64,000 nucleotides of DNA from Bacteroidia bacterium. Lineage in GTDB: Bacteria; Bacteroidota; Bacteroidia; NS11-12g; UBA955. The notes beneath the pieces are model-generated. The model made no database searches. It was given only the letters and a program-made list of their open reading frames with translations, and had not been told where the DNA came from. Shown piece by piece: positions 51,797-61,034 of this stretch (position 1 is its first letter; every line of letters begins with the position of its first letter). The position numbers and the translations under genes are program-made. Where the stretch lies: positions 186,001 to 250,000 of the forward strand of contig JALOAG010000002.1 of NCBI GenBank assembly GCA_023228875.1, given 5' to 3'.

Positions 51797-52763
51797 TCTG
51801 AATGCAAACTTAGGTGATAATCGCAATTTTAATGAAACTGCTGTTGTATTATTTCGTTGGCAATATGAGAATAATCTGATATATCGTCAATATGTTGATT
51901 TGATTGGGGTGCGTCCTGCATCAATCAATCATTATCTGCAAATCCCTTTTCTTCCGGTTGATTTTTTTAAAAAATATCAAATTCAAAGTGGTGTTTTTGA
52001 ACCGGAAAGCGCTTTTTCAAGTAGTGGTACAACGGGCGGAACTCAGAGTCTGCATTTTGTAAAATCATTAGATGATTATACTCGAACTTCAATCTATTGT
52101 TTTCAGACTTTTTTTGGACAGTATTCAAACTATTGCCACCTTGCATTGTTGCCTTCTTATTTGGAACGTACAGGCTCTTCTTTAATTTATATGTTAGAAC
52201 AATTTGTACGTCATTCTCAATATGTTCAAAGTGGATTTTATTTAAATGAATTTGACCGGTTGGATGCTGTTCTCAAAGCGAATGAAAAAGCTAAAGTCCC
52301 AACAGTTCTATGGGGAGTAACCTTTGCGCTTCTGGATTTTGCAGAGTTTTTCACAGGAAAACTCAACAATACAATGATAATGGAAACAGGGGGGATGAAA
52401 GGACGTAGAAAAGAAATTACCCGTCCGGAACTTTATGAAACCCTTTCAAAAAGGTTTAGCACAACAAACATTGCTTCTGAATACGGAATGACTGAAATGT
52501 TCAGCCAATGTTATAGCAAGGAACAAGGGGTGTTTTCGTGTCCACCTCATGTGAAAGTACTCGGAAGAGAGTTGAATGACCCATTCGCTATTTGTGAAGT
52601 TGGACGTAATAAAGCAGTGAATATTATTGATCTTGCTAACATACATTCTTGTGCTTTCATAGCCTTATCTGATTTATGCAATATTCATAATGACGGCACA
52701 TTCGAAATACTTGGGAGGGTTGATATGAGCGAAATCAGAGGGTGTAATTTAATGGTTAAATAA
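51774..52763 (+). CDS. Acyl-protein synthetase / LuxE-PaaK-like adenylating enzyme
   Basis: About 329 residues. NETAVVLFRWQYENNLIYRQYVDL and IPFLPVDFFKKYQI start the domain; FSSSGTTGGTQSLHFVK is the P-loop-like adenylate-forming motif; the C-terminal part has IASEYGMTEMFSQCYS and LCNIHNDGTFEILGR. These fit the LuxE/PaaK acyl-protein synthetase family, which activates an acid with ATP. The frame opens at 51516, but the ATG at 51774 fits the family start. Substrate unknown. It faces the lipoprotein gene with overlapping 5' ends, and is followed by proline dehydrogenase. Confidence 0.82.
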   Translation: MNLTLSDILNANLGDNRNFNETAVVLFRWQYENNLIYRQYVDLIGVRPASINHYLQIPFLPVDFFKKYQIQSGVFEPESAFSSSGTTGGTQSLHFVKSLDDYTRTSIYCFQTFFGQYSNYCHLALLPSYLERTGSSLIYMLEQFVRHSQYVQSGFYLNEFDRLDAVLKANEKAKVPTVLWGVTFALLDFAEFFTGKLNNTMIMETGGMKGRRKEITRPELYETLSKRFSTTNIASEYGMTEMFSQCYSKEQGVFSCPPHVKVLGRELNDPFAICEVGRNKAVNIIDLANIHSCAFIALSDLCNIHNDGTFEILGRVDMSEIRGCNLMVK

Positions 52764-52851
52764 GAAGAGCAGGAGCCCGTTTAAGATGATTTGTTTGCTT
52801 AAATAAATTCAGTATAACAACAAACTAACAACTGTATATTTGTGCCCGATT

Positions 52852-54036
52852 ATGGTGCGAAATTCATCTCAAAATAATTTAGATTTTAACAACACAGAAT
52901 CTGCTTATGGCTATCTGTCCGACAAACAACTGAATGCGGCAATTAAGCTTTTTAAAATGTTTAACTACCCTGCATTGGTAAAGTACGGACCTGCTTTTGC
53001 TGGTTTTTCCATGAAAATTGGTTTGCCGGTTAAGGGTCTTATAAAGAATACAATCTTTGCTCATTTTTGCGGAGGTGAGTCAATTATTGACAGTAAATCC
53101 AAAATCAATTTTTTATATAATCATAATGTCAAAACCATACTGGATTATGCAGTAGAGGGAGAAGCAAATGAAGCTGTATTTGATGCCACGTGTGCGGAAG
53201 TGATTAGAACAGTAGAAGAATCTGCAGTGAATGATGCCATACCTTTCGCAGTTTTTAAACCAACCGGTGTTGCTCGTTTTGCTTTATTGCAAAAGGTGAG
53301 TGCCGGAGAAAAATTGACTCAAAATGAACAAGATGAATTTGAAAAAGTCAGGGCAAGATTTGATGCAATTTGTAAGAAAGGAAGTGAGCTCAATGTGCAA
53401 GTGTTGATTGATGCAGAACACTCTTGGATTCAACTTGCTATTGATAATCTGGTCTTAGAAATGTCTGAAAAGTACAATAAAGACCGCGCTTTGATTTTTA
53501 ATACTCTTCAGTTATATAGACACGATAGGGTGCAATTCTTAAAAGATTGTTTCGAGAAATATACATTCCCCCTTGCATTTAAGTTTGTGAGAGGAGCATA
53601 TATGGAAATAGAAAGAGAACGAGCAGCACAAATGAATTATCCAAGCCCAATCAATGCAGATAAGCAATCAACTGACAGGGATTTTGATGAAGCGGTATCA
53701 ATCTGTTTACATAATATTGACCGTTGTGAGGTGCTTATCGGGACACACAATGAAGAGAGTTGTCTTAAAGCTGCACGTCTTATGGCAGAATTGAAAATCG
53801 CATCTAATGACAAAAGAGTTTATTTTTCACAATTATTGGGAATGAGCGATAATATTAGCTTTATCATGGCAAAAGCAGGATATAATGTGGCTAAATATGT
53901 ACCTTATGGTCCTGTAGCAACTGTTTTGCCATATCTGTCCAGAAGAGCTCAAGAGAATAGCTCAATTGCCGGACAATCTTCAAGACAATTGCAATTATTA
54001 GTAGGAGAAAAGAACAGAAGAAAAAAAAGGCAATAA
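52852..54036 (+). CDS. Proline dehydrogenase
   Basis: Monofunctional FAD-dependent proline dehydrogenase, about 394 residues, oxidising proline to pyrroline-5-carboxylate. Features include IPFAVFKPTGVARFALL, VLIDAEHSWIQLAIDNL, the LAFKFVRGAYMEIERERA substrate-site segment, LIGTHNEESC and KYVPYGPVATVLPYLSRRAQEN. No aldehyde dehydrogenase domain is fused, so the second step needs another gene, and the ALDH at 61035 is not obviously that enzyme. ATG at 52852; a TATATTTG box lies 9 bases before it. Confidence 0.93.
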   Translation: MVRNSSQNNLDFNNTESAYGYLSDKQLNAAIKLFKMFNYPALVKYGPAFAGFSMKIGLPVKGLIKNTIFAHFCGGESIIDSKSKINFLYNHNVKTILDYAVEGEANEAVFDATCAEVIRTVEESAVNDAIPFAVFKPTGVARFALLQKVSAGEKLTQNEQDEFEKVRARFDAICKKGSELNVQVLIDAEHSWIQLAIDNLVLEMSEKYNKDRALIFNTLQLYRHDRVQFLKDCFEKYTFPLAFKFVRGAYMEIERERAAQMNYPSPINADKQSTDRDFDEAVSICLHNIDRCEVLIGTHNEESCLKAARLMAELKIASNDKRVYFSQLLGMSDNISFIMAKAGYNVAKYVPYGPVATVLPYLSRRAQENSSIAGQSSRQLQLLVGEKNRRKKRQ

Positions 54037-54171
54037 TCGATTTGGAGCAATTGCCAATATCAAAGTGAAATTCAGTACTGTTCTTAATGAAACATAGAAG
54101 TAATTACAGTTTAGACATAAGTCAGGAATAAATATTGATTATATTTGCGGAACATTAAAAAACTCAGTACC

Positions 54172-55176
54172 TTGACCCAAACTTCTCAAAGAAAAGCCGA
54201 CCACATACAACTTGCATTTGAATCTGTTGCCGATGGTCAGGATAAGCGTTTTTATTATGAGCCAATGTTAGCAGCACACCCAACTGAAAATACTATTCCG
54301 CTTACAAAAATTGGGAACAGACAAATGAAATTACCGCTTTGGGTTTCAAGTATGACCGGAGGTTCTGAAAAAGCAGGACATATCAATCGCAGTCTTGCAC
54401 AAGCCTGTGGGAAATACGGAATAGGTATGGGATTAGGTTCTTGCAGGATTGTTTTGGAAGACAGTAAATATTTTAGCGACTTTGATTTGCGTGCATATTT
54501 AGGAGATGAAGTGCCTTTTATGGCAAATCTTGGTATTGCGCAAATTGAAAATATTGTTGCAAATGGCGATTATAAGATAGTAGAAGACCTAGTACATTCA
54601 CTGCAAGCGGACGGATTGATTATTCATGTCAATCCATTGCAAGAATGGTTTCAGCCGGAAGGTGATAAAATCACTGTTAGCCCTATTCAAACTTTGAAAT
54701 CATTTCTAAAGCATTTTAATTATCCTATTTGGGTAAAAGAAGTAGGACAGGGGTTTGGTATAAAAAGTCTTGAGGCATTGTTAGAGTTACCTGTTAGTGG
54801 GATAGAGTTTGGTGCATACGGAGGGACGAATTTTGCGAAACTGGAATCGCTCAGACACAAGAGTAACGCTGCAAACAGCATTTTGCCATTATCCAAGGTC
54901 GGACACACCGCTGATGAAATGACAGAATTTATTAATGACTTATTTAACCGAAAACCACAGTTGTTTGAAAATAAAATAATGGTTGTGTCAGGAGGGATTA
55001 AGAATTTTTTAGATGGATATTATCTAATCAATAAACTCAATGTGCCCGCTGTTTATGCACAAGCATCAGCTTTCTTAAAACATGCTTTGGAAGGTTCGCA
55101 AGCAGTAGAACAGTTTATTGAGTCAGAGAAGAGAGGATTGATGGCAGCGTACGCATATTTAACTGTAAAGAAATGA
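54172..55176 (+). CDS. fni: Type 2 isopentenyl-diphosphate delta-isomerase
   Basis: FMN/NADPH-dependent isomerase that interconverts IPP and DMAPP, about 334 residues. Motifs: SQRKADHIQLAF, PLWVSSMTGGSEKAGHINR, GIGMGLGSCRI and QADGLIIHVNPLQEWFQPEGD, with VKEVGQGFGIKSLEAL and GIEFGAYGGTNFAKLE late. No ATG start exists; TTG at 54172 (TQTSQRKADH) matches family starts better than TTG at 54145. A TATATTTG box (54140-54147) lies upstream. The stop overlaps the HMG-CoA reductase ATG by 4 bases, so the two form an operon. Confidence 0.95.
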   Translation: MTQTSQRKADHIQLAFESVADGQDKRFYYEPMLAAHPTENTIPLTKIGNRQMKLPLWVSSMTGGSEKAGHINRSLAQACGKYGIGMGLGSCRIVLEDSKYFSDFDLRAYLGDEVPFMANLGIAQIENIVANGDYKIVEDLVHSLQADGLIIHVNPLQEWFQPEGDKITVSPIQTLKSFLKHFNYPIWVKEVGQGFGIKSLEALLELPVSGIEFGAYGGTNFAKLESLRHKSNAANSILPLSKVGHTADEMTEFINDLFNRKPQLFENKIMVVSGGIKNFLDGYYLINKLNVPAVYAQASAFLKHALEGSQAVEQFIESEKRGLMAAYAYLTVKK

Positions 55177-56498
55177 AAGTAGAATCACAAAAGTCTATTA
55201 AGGGCTTTTCTAAGTTATCCAAAGAAGCAAAGATTGAATGGGTTGTAAATAATTATACAAACAATCCCGAACTTTCAACTTCATTATTAAAAAGCTATTG
55301 GCATGAAGAATTGTCAATACAGAAATTGCATGATGAGTTTATTGAAAATACATTAACTAATTATTATCTTCCTTTTGCTGTTGCTCCTAACTTTAATATC
55401 AATGGGAAGATGTATTGTATTCCGTTGGCAATAGAAGAGAGTTCGGTTGTAGCTGCTGCAGCAAAAGCTGCCAATTATTGGCTGGGTCGTGGTGGATTTA
55501 AGACCTCTGTCATTTCTACCACTAAGATTGGACAAGTACATTTTATTTGGAAAGGAAGCGATAAAACCAAATTGTCTGAATTTTTCAATCAAATCAAACC
55601 TAAGCTGTATTCCCAAACAGAGTCGCTGACTCAGAATATGCGAAAACGCGGTGGAGGTATCTTGTCTATTGACTTGCGCGATAAAACAGACGCAATGGAG
55701 CACTATTATCAAATTCATGCAACATTTGATACCCGAGATTCGATGGGTGCAAACTTTATTAATTCTGTTTTAGAAGAGTTTGCAAAAGTGCTAAGAAGTG
55801 AAATCCAATTACAACCATGGAGCGATATTGAAAAAGAAATACAAGTAGTGATGTGTATCTTGAGTAATTATACACCGGATTGCAGGGTGCGTGCGGAGGT
55901 TTCATGTCCTATTCAGGACTTAGATGGTGATATACTGTCGCCAGAGGAATTTGCTTATAAATTTCAGAGAGCGGTTCGAATTGCAGAAGTGGAGCCATAT
56001 CGTGCAGTTACACATAACAAGGGTATAATGAACGGAATTGATTCAGTTGTGATTGCTACGGGAAATGATTTTAGGGCTATTGAAGCTTGTGCTCATGCTT
56101 ATGCTGCTCGCAATGGACAATATGCAAGTTTGACACATTGTAATATTGAAAATGGACAGTTTGTTTTTTATTTAGAAATTCCTTTATCTCTCGGAACGGT
56201 TGGAGGTATTACTTCTCTACACCCTATGGTTAAATTTGCTCATGATATTTTAGGACATCCCGGAGCGGAAGAACTGATGCAAATAACAGCTGCGGTTGGT
56301 TTAGCTCAAAATTTTTCTGCGGTACGTTCACTCACAACCACCGGAATACAAAAGGGACACATGAAAATGCACTTGTTAAATATTCTGAATCAATTGGGAG
56401 CATGCGAGGATGAAAAAGCCAAGGTTATCGAATACTTTAAGGACAAGGTTGTAAGTTATAATGCGGCTGTTGCAGCATTTAACAAGTTTAAATCCTGA
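55173..56498 (+). CDS. mvaA: Hydroxymethylglutaryl-CoA reductase, class II
   Basis: A 441-residue class II HMG-CoA reductase, interconverting HMG-CoA and mevalonate. It starts SIKGFSKLSKEAKIEWVV, then carries the catalytic Glu region IEESSVVAAAAKAANYW, MRKRGGGILSIDLRDKTD, the nucleotide-site DSMGANFINSVLEEF and the C-terminal catalytic His in KGHMKMHL. Paired in an operon with fni, it points to a mevalonate route, as in many Bacteroidota. The annotation as degradative or biosynthetic depends on cofactor preference, which is not visible. It is convergent with ruvC after 1 base. Confidence 0.95.
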   Translation: MKVESQKSIKGFSKLSKEAKIEWVVNNYTNNPELSTSLLKSYWHEELSIQKLHDEFIENTLTNYYLPFAVAPNFNINGKMYCIPLAIEESSVVAAAAKAANYWLGRGGFKTSVISTTKIGQVHFIWKGSDKTKLSEFFNQIKPKLYSQTESLTQNMRKRGGGILSIDLRDKTDAMEHYYQIHATFDTRDSMGANFINSVLEEFAKVLRSEIQLQPWSDIEKEIQVVMCILSNYTPDCRVRAEVSCPIQDLDGDILSPEEFAYKFQRAVRIAEVEPYRAVTHNKGIMNGIDSVVIATGNDFRAIEACAHAYAARNGQYASLTHCNIENGQFVFYLEIPLSLGTVGGITSLHPMVKFAHDILGHPGAEELMQITAAVGLAQNFSAVRSLTTTGIQKGHMKMHLLNILNQLGACEDEKAKVIEYFKDKVVSYNAAVAAFNKFKS

Positions 56499-56499
56499 T

Positions 56500-57090
56500 T
56501 TATTGTTTCTTGATTCTATTGGGATTATTTTTAATAAAATTACCCCAACCCCCTTTGTTTGCTGTAGTTTTGTTGCCGAATTTGCGTGGTGTAAATTGTG
56601 TGATATGACATACAGCGGCTCCTAAAGCATCGGTTGCATCAAAGAATTGTGCATCATTTTCAAATTTTAATAACCTTGAAAGCATTTCTGCAACTTGTTC
56701 TTTGCTTGCATTTCCATTGCCGCTGACTGTGAGTTTAATCTTCTTAGGAGTGTATTCAAAAATAGGAATATTTTTCTGCAATCCTGCAGCAATGGCGACT
56801 CCTTGCGCCCTGCCTAATTTTAACATACTCTGAACATTTTTGCCATAAAATGGTGCTTCAATCGCCATTTCATGAGGCTCATATTGATTGATAATTGCGG
56901 TTACACGTTCAAATATAAAGTTGAGCTTTTGGGCATGGTCCTCAAGTTTGCGCATTTCCAAAATACCCATGCTTAACATGGTCATTTCCTTGCCAATCAT
57001 ACCGATAACCCCATAACCCATGATGTTGGTTCCTGGGTCTATTCCTAATACAATTTTATCAAAGTCCGAATTTGAGTAGTTTGTGCGCAA
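56500..57090 (-). CDS. ruvC: Crossover junction endodeoxyribonuclease RuvC
   Basis: Holliday junction resolvase, 196 residues. Catalytic acids are visible in VLGIDPGTNIMGYGV (Asp), AIEAPFYGKN (Glu) and FDATDALGAAVCH (Asp pair). A basic C-terminal tail (KFGNKTTANKGGWGNFIKNN) extends a little beyond the usual length. The start is TTG at 57090; a minus-strand TATCTTTG box (57108-57115) lies 17 bases upstream. It shares the recombination function with ruvX elsewhere in the window. ruvA and ruvB are not here. Confidence 0.95.
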   Translation of the reverse strand: MRTNYSNSDFDKIVLGIDPGTNIMGYGVIGMIGKEMTMLSMGILEMRKLEDHAQKLNFIFERVTAIINQYEPHEMAIEAPFYGKNVQSMLKLGRAQGVAIAAGLQKNIPIFEYTPKKIKLTVSGNGNASKEQVAEMLSRLLKFENDAQFFDATDALGAAVCHITQFTPRKFGNKTTANKGGWGNFIKNNPNRIKKQ

Positions 57091-57107
57091 ATGCTTTTCT
57101 TTGCGGA

Positions 57108-57115
57108 CAAAGATA
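57108..57115 (-). promoter_or_regulatory. Putative -7 box of ruvC
   Basis: Minus strand TATCTTTG, matching TAnnTTTG, 17 bases before the TTG start of ruvC. No -33 element was verified. Confidence 0.4.
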
Positions 57116-57135
57116 GAAGGTCTGCATTTTAATTC

Positions 57136-58092
57136 ATGGAGAAGTTACACACGAATTTAATTTTACTGCTCAAAATAATATTTGCATGTTTGATTCTGAC
57201 TGTGTGTGTAGTTCCTTTCTTACCGAATGGTAGGTTTACGATTTTTATTAATCAAGATTTAATCAAGTTAGTATATATTCCTTGGTCGGTTTTGCCGGTT
57301 GTAATGCTGTTCTCAGTATTGAATTTCTTGTTGGAAGCGCTTAAATGGAAGAAAGTAGGTGCTGTGGTTGAACAATTTTCATTCATAACAGCAATCAAAG
57401 GTGTTTTTGCAGGGATTGCTTTTAGCAATATCTTTCCTTGGAAAACCGGTGAGTTTATTGGCAAAATTGCATGGTTAAAAGAAGAAAATCGCGCCAAAGG
57501 AGCTTATTTGTCTGTTTATAGCTCAATGACCCAATTGTTTGTAACCATTGTTTTGGGATTGTTAGGACTTTATTTTTTCTCTGTGAATGGCATTAATGAA
57601 ATTGAAAAGAATAGGATCAGTTTAATTTCAATGGGCTTGTTGTTGTTTTTATTATTGTTTTTGTTTGTGTTTAGAAACCGTGTTTTGCAAATGACAGGAA
57701 AGGTTTTGGGAAAGAGAGTCGGAGAATATTTTCAAAGCATGAAATCAATCCCTTTTACACTTACCATTCAACTGCTTGTGCTTTCATTTTTGCGATATGT
57801 TACATTTTGTGCCCCGTATTTGATATTATTTAAAATTTTTGTTCCTGAATTGTCTGTCTTTATAGCTGTAACGGGAGTGTCACTTGTCTTTTTGTTGCAA
57901 TCTATTGTGCCCGGTTTTTTGTTGTCTGATTTGCCGGTTAAGGGCTTTATTCATATTGCTATTTTCTCAACTGTCATTGCTGAAGCATGGATTGTTGGGA
58001 ACGCAGTTTTGCTTGTGTTTATAATCAATCAAATAATTCCATCCGTAATTGGTGCATGGATATTATTAGCAAAAAGATTTAGGAATGTGTAA
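57136..58092 (+). CDS. Flippase-like (lysylphosphatidylglycerol synthase/UPF0104) membrane protein
   Basis: A 318-residue protein with about eight membrane helices and motifs AIKGVFAGIAFSNIFPWKTGEFIGKIAWLKEENRAKGAYLSV, the positions expected of UPF0104/AglD-like flippase-type integral membrane proteins. Relatives are proposed to flip lipid-linked sugars. It is followed after 42 bases by a family 2 glycosyltransferase and a small protein, suggesting a glycolipid or surface-glycan role. Function is inferred only from this context. Confidence 0.78.
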   Translation: MEKLHTNLILLLKIIFACLILTVCVVPFLPNGRFTIFINQDLIKLVYIPWSVLPVVMLFSVLNFLLEALKWKKVGAVVEQFSFITAIKGVFAGIAFSNIFPWKTGEFIGKIAWLKEENRAKGAYLSVYSSMTQLFVTIVLGLLGLYFFSVNGINEIEKNRISLISMGLLLFLLLFLFVFRNRVLQMTGKVLGKRVGEYFQSMKSIPFTLTIQLLVLSFLRYVTFCAPYLILFKIFVPELSVFIAVTGVSLVFLLQSIVPGFLLSDLPVKGFIHIAIFSTVIAEAWIVGNAVLLVFIINQIIPSVIGAWILLAKRFRNV

Positions 58093-58134
58093 AACAGCAG
58101 ATGTTAAAATGCTCTTATTTTGCATTTTCAATCT

Positions 58135-59274
58135 ATGAATATACTTTCTCAGCTTATTGGTACTCTCTATGTTGTAATAATGCTCTATTTTGGAATGGGG
58201 TTTATAAAGGGACTGAGGAGGTCAATAAGCAAGAAATCGCTAACACAAAACTTTCAAGATTTTACTATTATAATTCCATTTAGAAATGAGGGGGAGACGT
58301 TAAGGGCATTAGTACGTTCTTTGGATGTCCTTAAACAACCAAAGGATTCAAATGTTAAATTTATTTTTTCAAATGATCATTCTGAGGATCATTCTTTAAC
58401 AGTATTACAGGATACATTAGCTCAATTTCCTTTTGAATATGAAATTATTCTCAGTGCAGGCGATGGAAAAAAAGCAGCTTTACAAACTGCTATTCATCAT
58501 GTTAATACGGATTGGATTGTTACTACCGATGCAGATGTTGAAGTGCCTCAAACATGGTTGTTGGAAATAGAAAAAGCGATTGCACAAACGCACGGACAAA
58601 TGATTGTAATGCCAATTGAACTAAGCACAGACGGTAGTTTCTTTCAGGATTTGCAAAAGTTAGAAAGTGCCGCATTGGTTGCCATGAATGCAGGAGCGTT
58701 AATGATGGGAAATATGTTTTCTGCAAATGGAGCAAATCTTGCGTTTACCAAGACAGTTTTTAATAAAGTTGGAGGATATGCACCAGAAATGAATGTTGCT
58801 AGTGGAGATGATGAATTTTTATTAAAGAGAGTGCATCATTTTGACAAATCTTTAATTGATGTGTATTTCACATCAGAATCTAAAGTGGTTGCACAGCCTT
58901 GTCATACGTTTAAAGAGTTGATTAATCAACGCACTCGCTGGGTTTCAAAGACAAAGATAAACAAGCTCGACATCAAACAGTTTCCTGTCATTATTCCAAC
59001 TTTTTTTATGTTATATTTCATTGTGTCTATACCCGTTTTCTTGTTTACCGGATACAGTTTACATTCTACAGGTCTTTTATTTCATAAGTGGATTGGCGAT
59101 TTGATTATTTACGGTTTTATGGCTTCATTTTTTAGTTTGTCATTGAGAAAGAACCCTCAGGTTGTATTATTGATTTTAGCAATGCCCTTTTATCAAATTG
59201 CATACATGGCTCCTGTGGTATATAAGAGATTCTTTGGGCAGTTTGCTTGGAAAGGGAGGAAATACCATGCTTGA
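58135..59274 (+). CDS. Glycosyltransferase family 2, membrane-bound
   Basis: About 379 residues. An N-terminal helix is followed by a GT-A domain: IIIPFRNEGETLRALVRSLDVL, FSNDHSEDHS, then the DxD in VTTDADVEVPQTW, an acceptor region with ASGDDEFLLKRV, and the QR/W-type motif NQRTRWVSKTKINK. Three or four membrane helices end the protein. It likely transfers sugar to a lipid carrier or polysaccharide. The frame opens at a TTG (58120), but the ATG at 58135 is preferred. It overlaps the next small gene by 8 bases. Confidence 0.88.
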   Translation: MNILSQLIGTLYVVIMLYFGMGFIKGLRRSISKKSLTQNFQDFTIIIPFRNEGETLRALVRSLDVLKQPKDSNVKFIFSNDHSEDHSLTVLQDTLAQFPFEYEIILSAGDGKKAALQTAIHHVNTDWIVTTDADVEVPQTWLLEIEKAIAQTHGQMIVMPIELSTDGSFFQDLQKLESAALVAMNAGALMMGNMFSANGANLAFTKTVFNKVGGYAPEMNVASGDDEFLLKRVHHFDKSLIDVYFTSESKVVAQPCHTFKELINQRTRWVSKTKINKLDIKQFPVIIPTFFMLYFIVSIPVFLFTGYSLHSTGLLFHKWIGDLIIYGFMASFFSLSLRKNPQVVLLILAMPFYQIAYMAPVVYKRFFGQFAWKGRKYHA

Positions 59275-59518
59275 TCCATTAGAAATTAAGATTTTGTCAA
59301 CGCTGCTTTTTGAAGAAACCTTTGAGCATATTTTAGAAGATTCAGGAGAGAAAAACAAAAATATTGTGTCAGATGTTCTCAGAACCTTAATTGTCAAAGA
59401 TTTGGTTAGAGTCTATGAAAAACAACAAGAGCGATATATACCTGTTGCTCATATAGAACCGGATTCATTTAAAGGGCAATATTTTAGAATTACTTCTAAA
59501 GGATTGAAATACCTTTGA
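59267..59518 (+). CDS. Small winged-helix-like hypothetical protein
   Basis: An 83-residue soluble protein, MLDPLEIKILSTLLFEETF followed by a short helical region (NKNIVSDVLRTLIVKDLV) and a beta-rich end (FKGQYFRITSKGLKYL). The order helix-helix-wing resembles a small winged-helix domain. It overlaps the glycosyltransferase by 8 bases and is probably translated with it. A shorter start inside the glycosyltransferase frame at 59198 was rejected. No direct function. Confidence 0.65.
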   Translation: MLDPLEIKILSTLLFEETFEHILEDSGEKNKNIVSDVLRTLIVKDLVRVYEKQQERYIPVAHIEPDSFKGQYFRITSKGLKYL

Positions 59519-59739
59519 TTTCTGTTTTGTTATTTTGTTCCTATTCTGGATTGCTTCGGGCGTAGCCCTCGCAATGAAGTGAGGTGGCGCGTCATTGCGA
59601 GCCGTAGGCGCTGCAATCCAGCAAGCGGAAGATTAGCGTTGGTTGTTTTGTTGTGAGAGGATAAAGTGTGATTGTCCTTCTGAATTGCTTCGGGTAGGGA
59701 GACTGTGTTGACTTGAATTAATGTAATGTGAAAGGATTT
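59519..59739 (+). other. Intergenic DNA with a dispersed-repeat element
   Basis: No gene. Contains a two-armed palindrome (59546-59621) and a partial third copy of its arm (CTGAATTGCTTCGGG, 59681-59695). Nothing else is apparent. Confidence 0.6.
59546..59621. repeat. REP-like two-armed palindrome
   Basis: CTGGATTGC (59546-59554) pairs perfectly with GCAATCCAG (59613-59621), and inside CTCGCAATGA (59569-59576 region) pairs with TCATTGCGAG. The arms carry a near-matching TTCGGGCGTAGCC/GCCGTAGGCGC core. The phrase resembles a dispersed Bacteroidota repeat. Only this copy, plus a partial one at 59681, occurs in the window. Confidence 0.7.
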
Positions 59740-61020
59740 TTAAGCCTTTTTTAGTATTTCAAAACCGATGGAACAATCCAAACATTTTTTCTTAGTGCAA
59801 TAACTTTCTTTTAGTTCTATCAAGCCTTGACTTTCAAAGCAGTTAGAAGGCTTAATTCCGATACTTCGCCAATGCCGAATGATATTATTGTTCTCCGGTT
59901 TAATATTTTCAAGCCAAGACAACGCTTTTTCACAATAATCATCATTGCCGGATTCTTTGCCATAGAGAAACACAAATGGGACACAAGTGTTTACTATCAA
60001 CAAGTCTATTGAATCTTTTGACAAATCATTGTTTAGAAATTTGCCCTGAATGCCGGGTTTGTAATGGTCTTTCCAATATTCAGGAATATTGGTGTTGAAC
60101 AATTTAATTAAATCATTCACAGTACTTGCTTCTAAAACACGAGCGGGTAAGTGGTAGTTTCTATTTAAAAGAGATGCAAGTTGAACCAAACGAATAAATG
60201 GGAAATTGTATGGTCGCATTTTAGAGAATTTCCATAGGGTAGGAGAAAGTGTGTTAAGACTGTATTTATGTTGTAAAAATTTGAATTCTTCATTTAGAAA
60301 GCGCGAATATTCATCAGCATTTTCATCAAGAAACAACAATCCTGAACAACCAATTAACAAGGCTTCACTTGTAATGGGTTTGTCTTTTAGTAAGTCAAAT
60401 ATTTTGATGGGTAAGCAGGTAGATAGTTCTTCAAATGCATGTTGATTGGTTTTGAAACCGAAATTGCGAAAAAGCGTTTGATAAAAAGCCCTAAACCAAT
60501 CATTGTTATTTTCGATTAATATCTTTTGAATACGCTCGGTCTTACGCTCGATACGTTCTACAACTGTTCTGTGAAGCATTTGATGTACTGCCAAAGAATT
60601 CACTTCCTTAATTGAGTCCTCACATGGGATTTCTTTTAGAGATTGAATTAAGGATACATAATTGTTCAGTTGCTTTTGTGATATGATGTTTTTAAGCTCT
60701 AGACAAGGCAGGACATCACCGTCTTGTAAATGTATTTCAGTGTCGTGTTGCCAAACTATATGTAAGATTACATTTTTATAAGCAGGGTCTTTTGAGTGTC
60801 CGTGCTTCAACCAATCAGAACTTTTAATATGAAACTCAATATTTCCAGCCCATACAGTATTGTCTATCCTGATTTTAGCCTGAATGAAATCGGGTCCATT
60901 GTTACTATTGTGTAATCCACGGTTAAGGACTTCGAGTTTTCTACCATCAGTTAAAATGTAATCCGGTTTGTGCAACAGCCCTGTTTTCCAGCAGGCTTGT
61001 AAGAAGTCTTCCCGAATCAT
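59740..61020 (-). CDS. DUF2851 family protein
   Basis: A 426-residue protein of a Bacteroidota-rich family of unknown function. Diagnostic phrases: LHNSNNGPDFIQAKIRI, WAGNIEFHIKSSDWLKHGHSKDPAYKNVILHIVW near the N-terminus, and a C-terminal cysteine cluster (CFESQGLIELKESYCTKKKCLDC) that could bind metal. The N-terminal half has nuclease-like acidic and His residues (GPDF, VEiH-like IEFH, SSDW), but I cannot assign activity. ATG at 61020, 14 bases after the ALDH gene's stop, so they may form an operon. Confidence 0.88.
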   Translation of the reverse strand: MIREDFLQACWKTGLLHKPDYILTDGRKLEVLNRGLHNSNNGPDFIQAKIRIDNTVWAGNIEFHIKSSDWLKHGHSKDPAYKNVILHIVWQHDTEIHLQDGDVLPCLELKNIISQKQLNNYVSLIQSLKEIPCEDSIKEVNSLAVHQMLHRTVVERIERKTERIQKILIENNNDWFRAFYQTLFRNFGFKTNQHAFEELSTCLPIKIFDLLKDKPITSEALLIGCSGLLFLDENADEYSRFLNEEFKFLQHKYSLNTLSPTLWKFSKMRPYNFPFIRLVQLASLLNRNYHLPARVLEASTVNDLIKLFNTNIPEYWKDHYKPGIQGKFLNNDLSKDSIDLLIVNTCVPFVFLYGKESGNDDYCEKALSWLENIKPENNNIIRHWRSIGIKPSNCFESQGLIELKESYCTKKKCLDCSIGFEILKKA

Positions 61021-61034
61021 AGGCTTTAGAGTTT

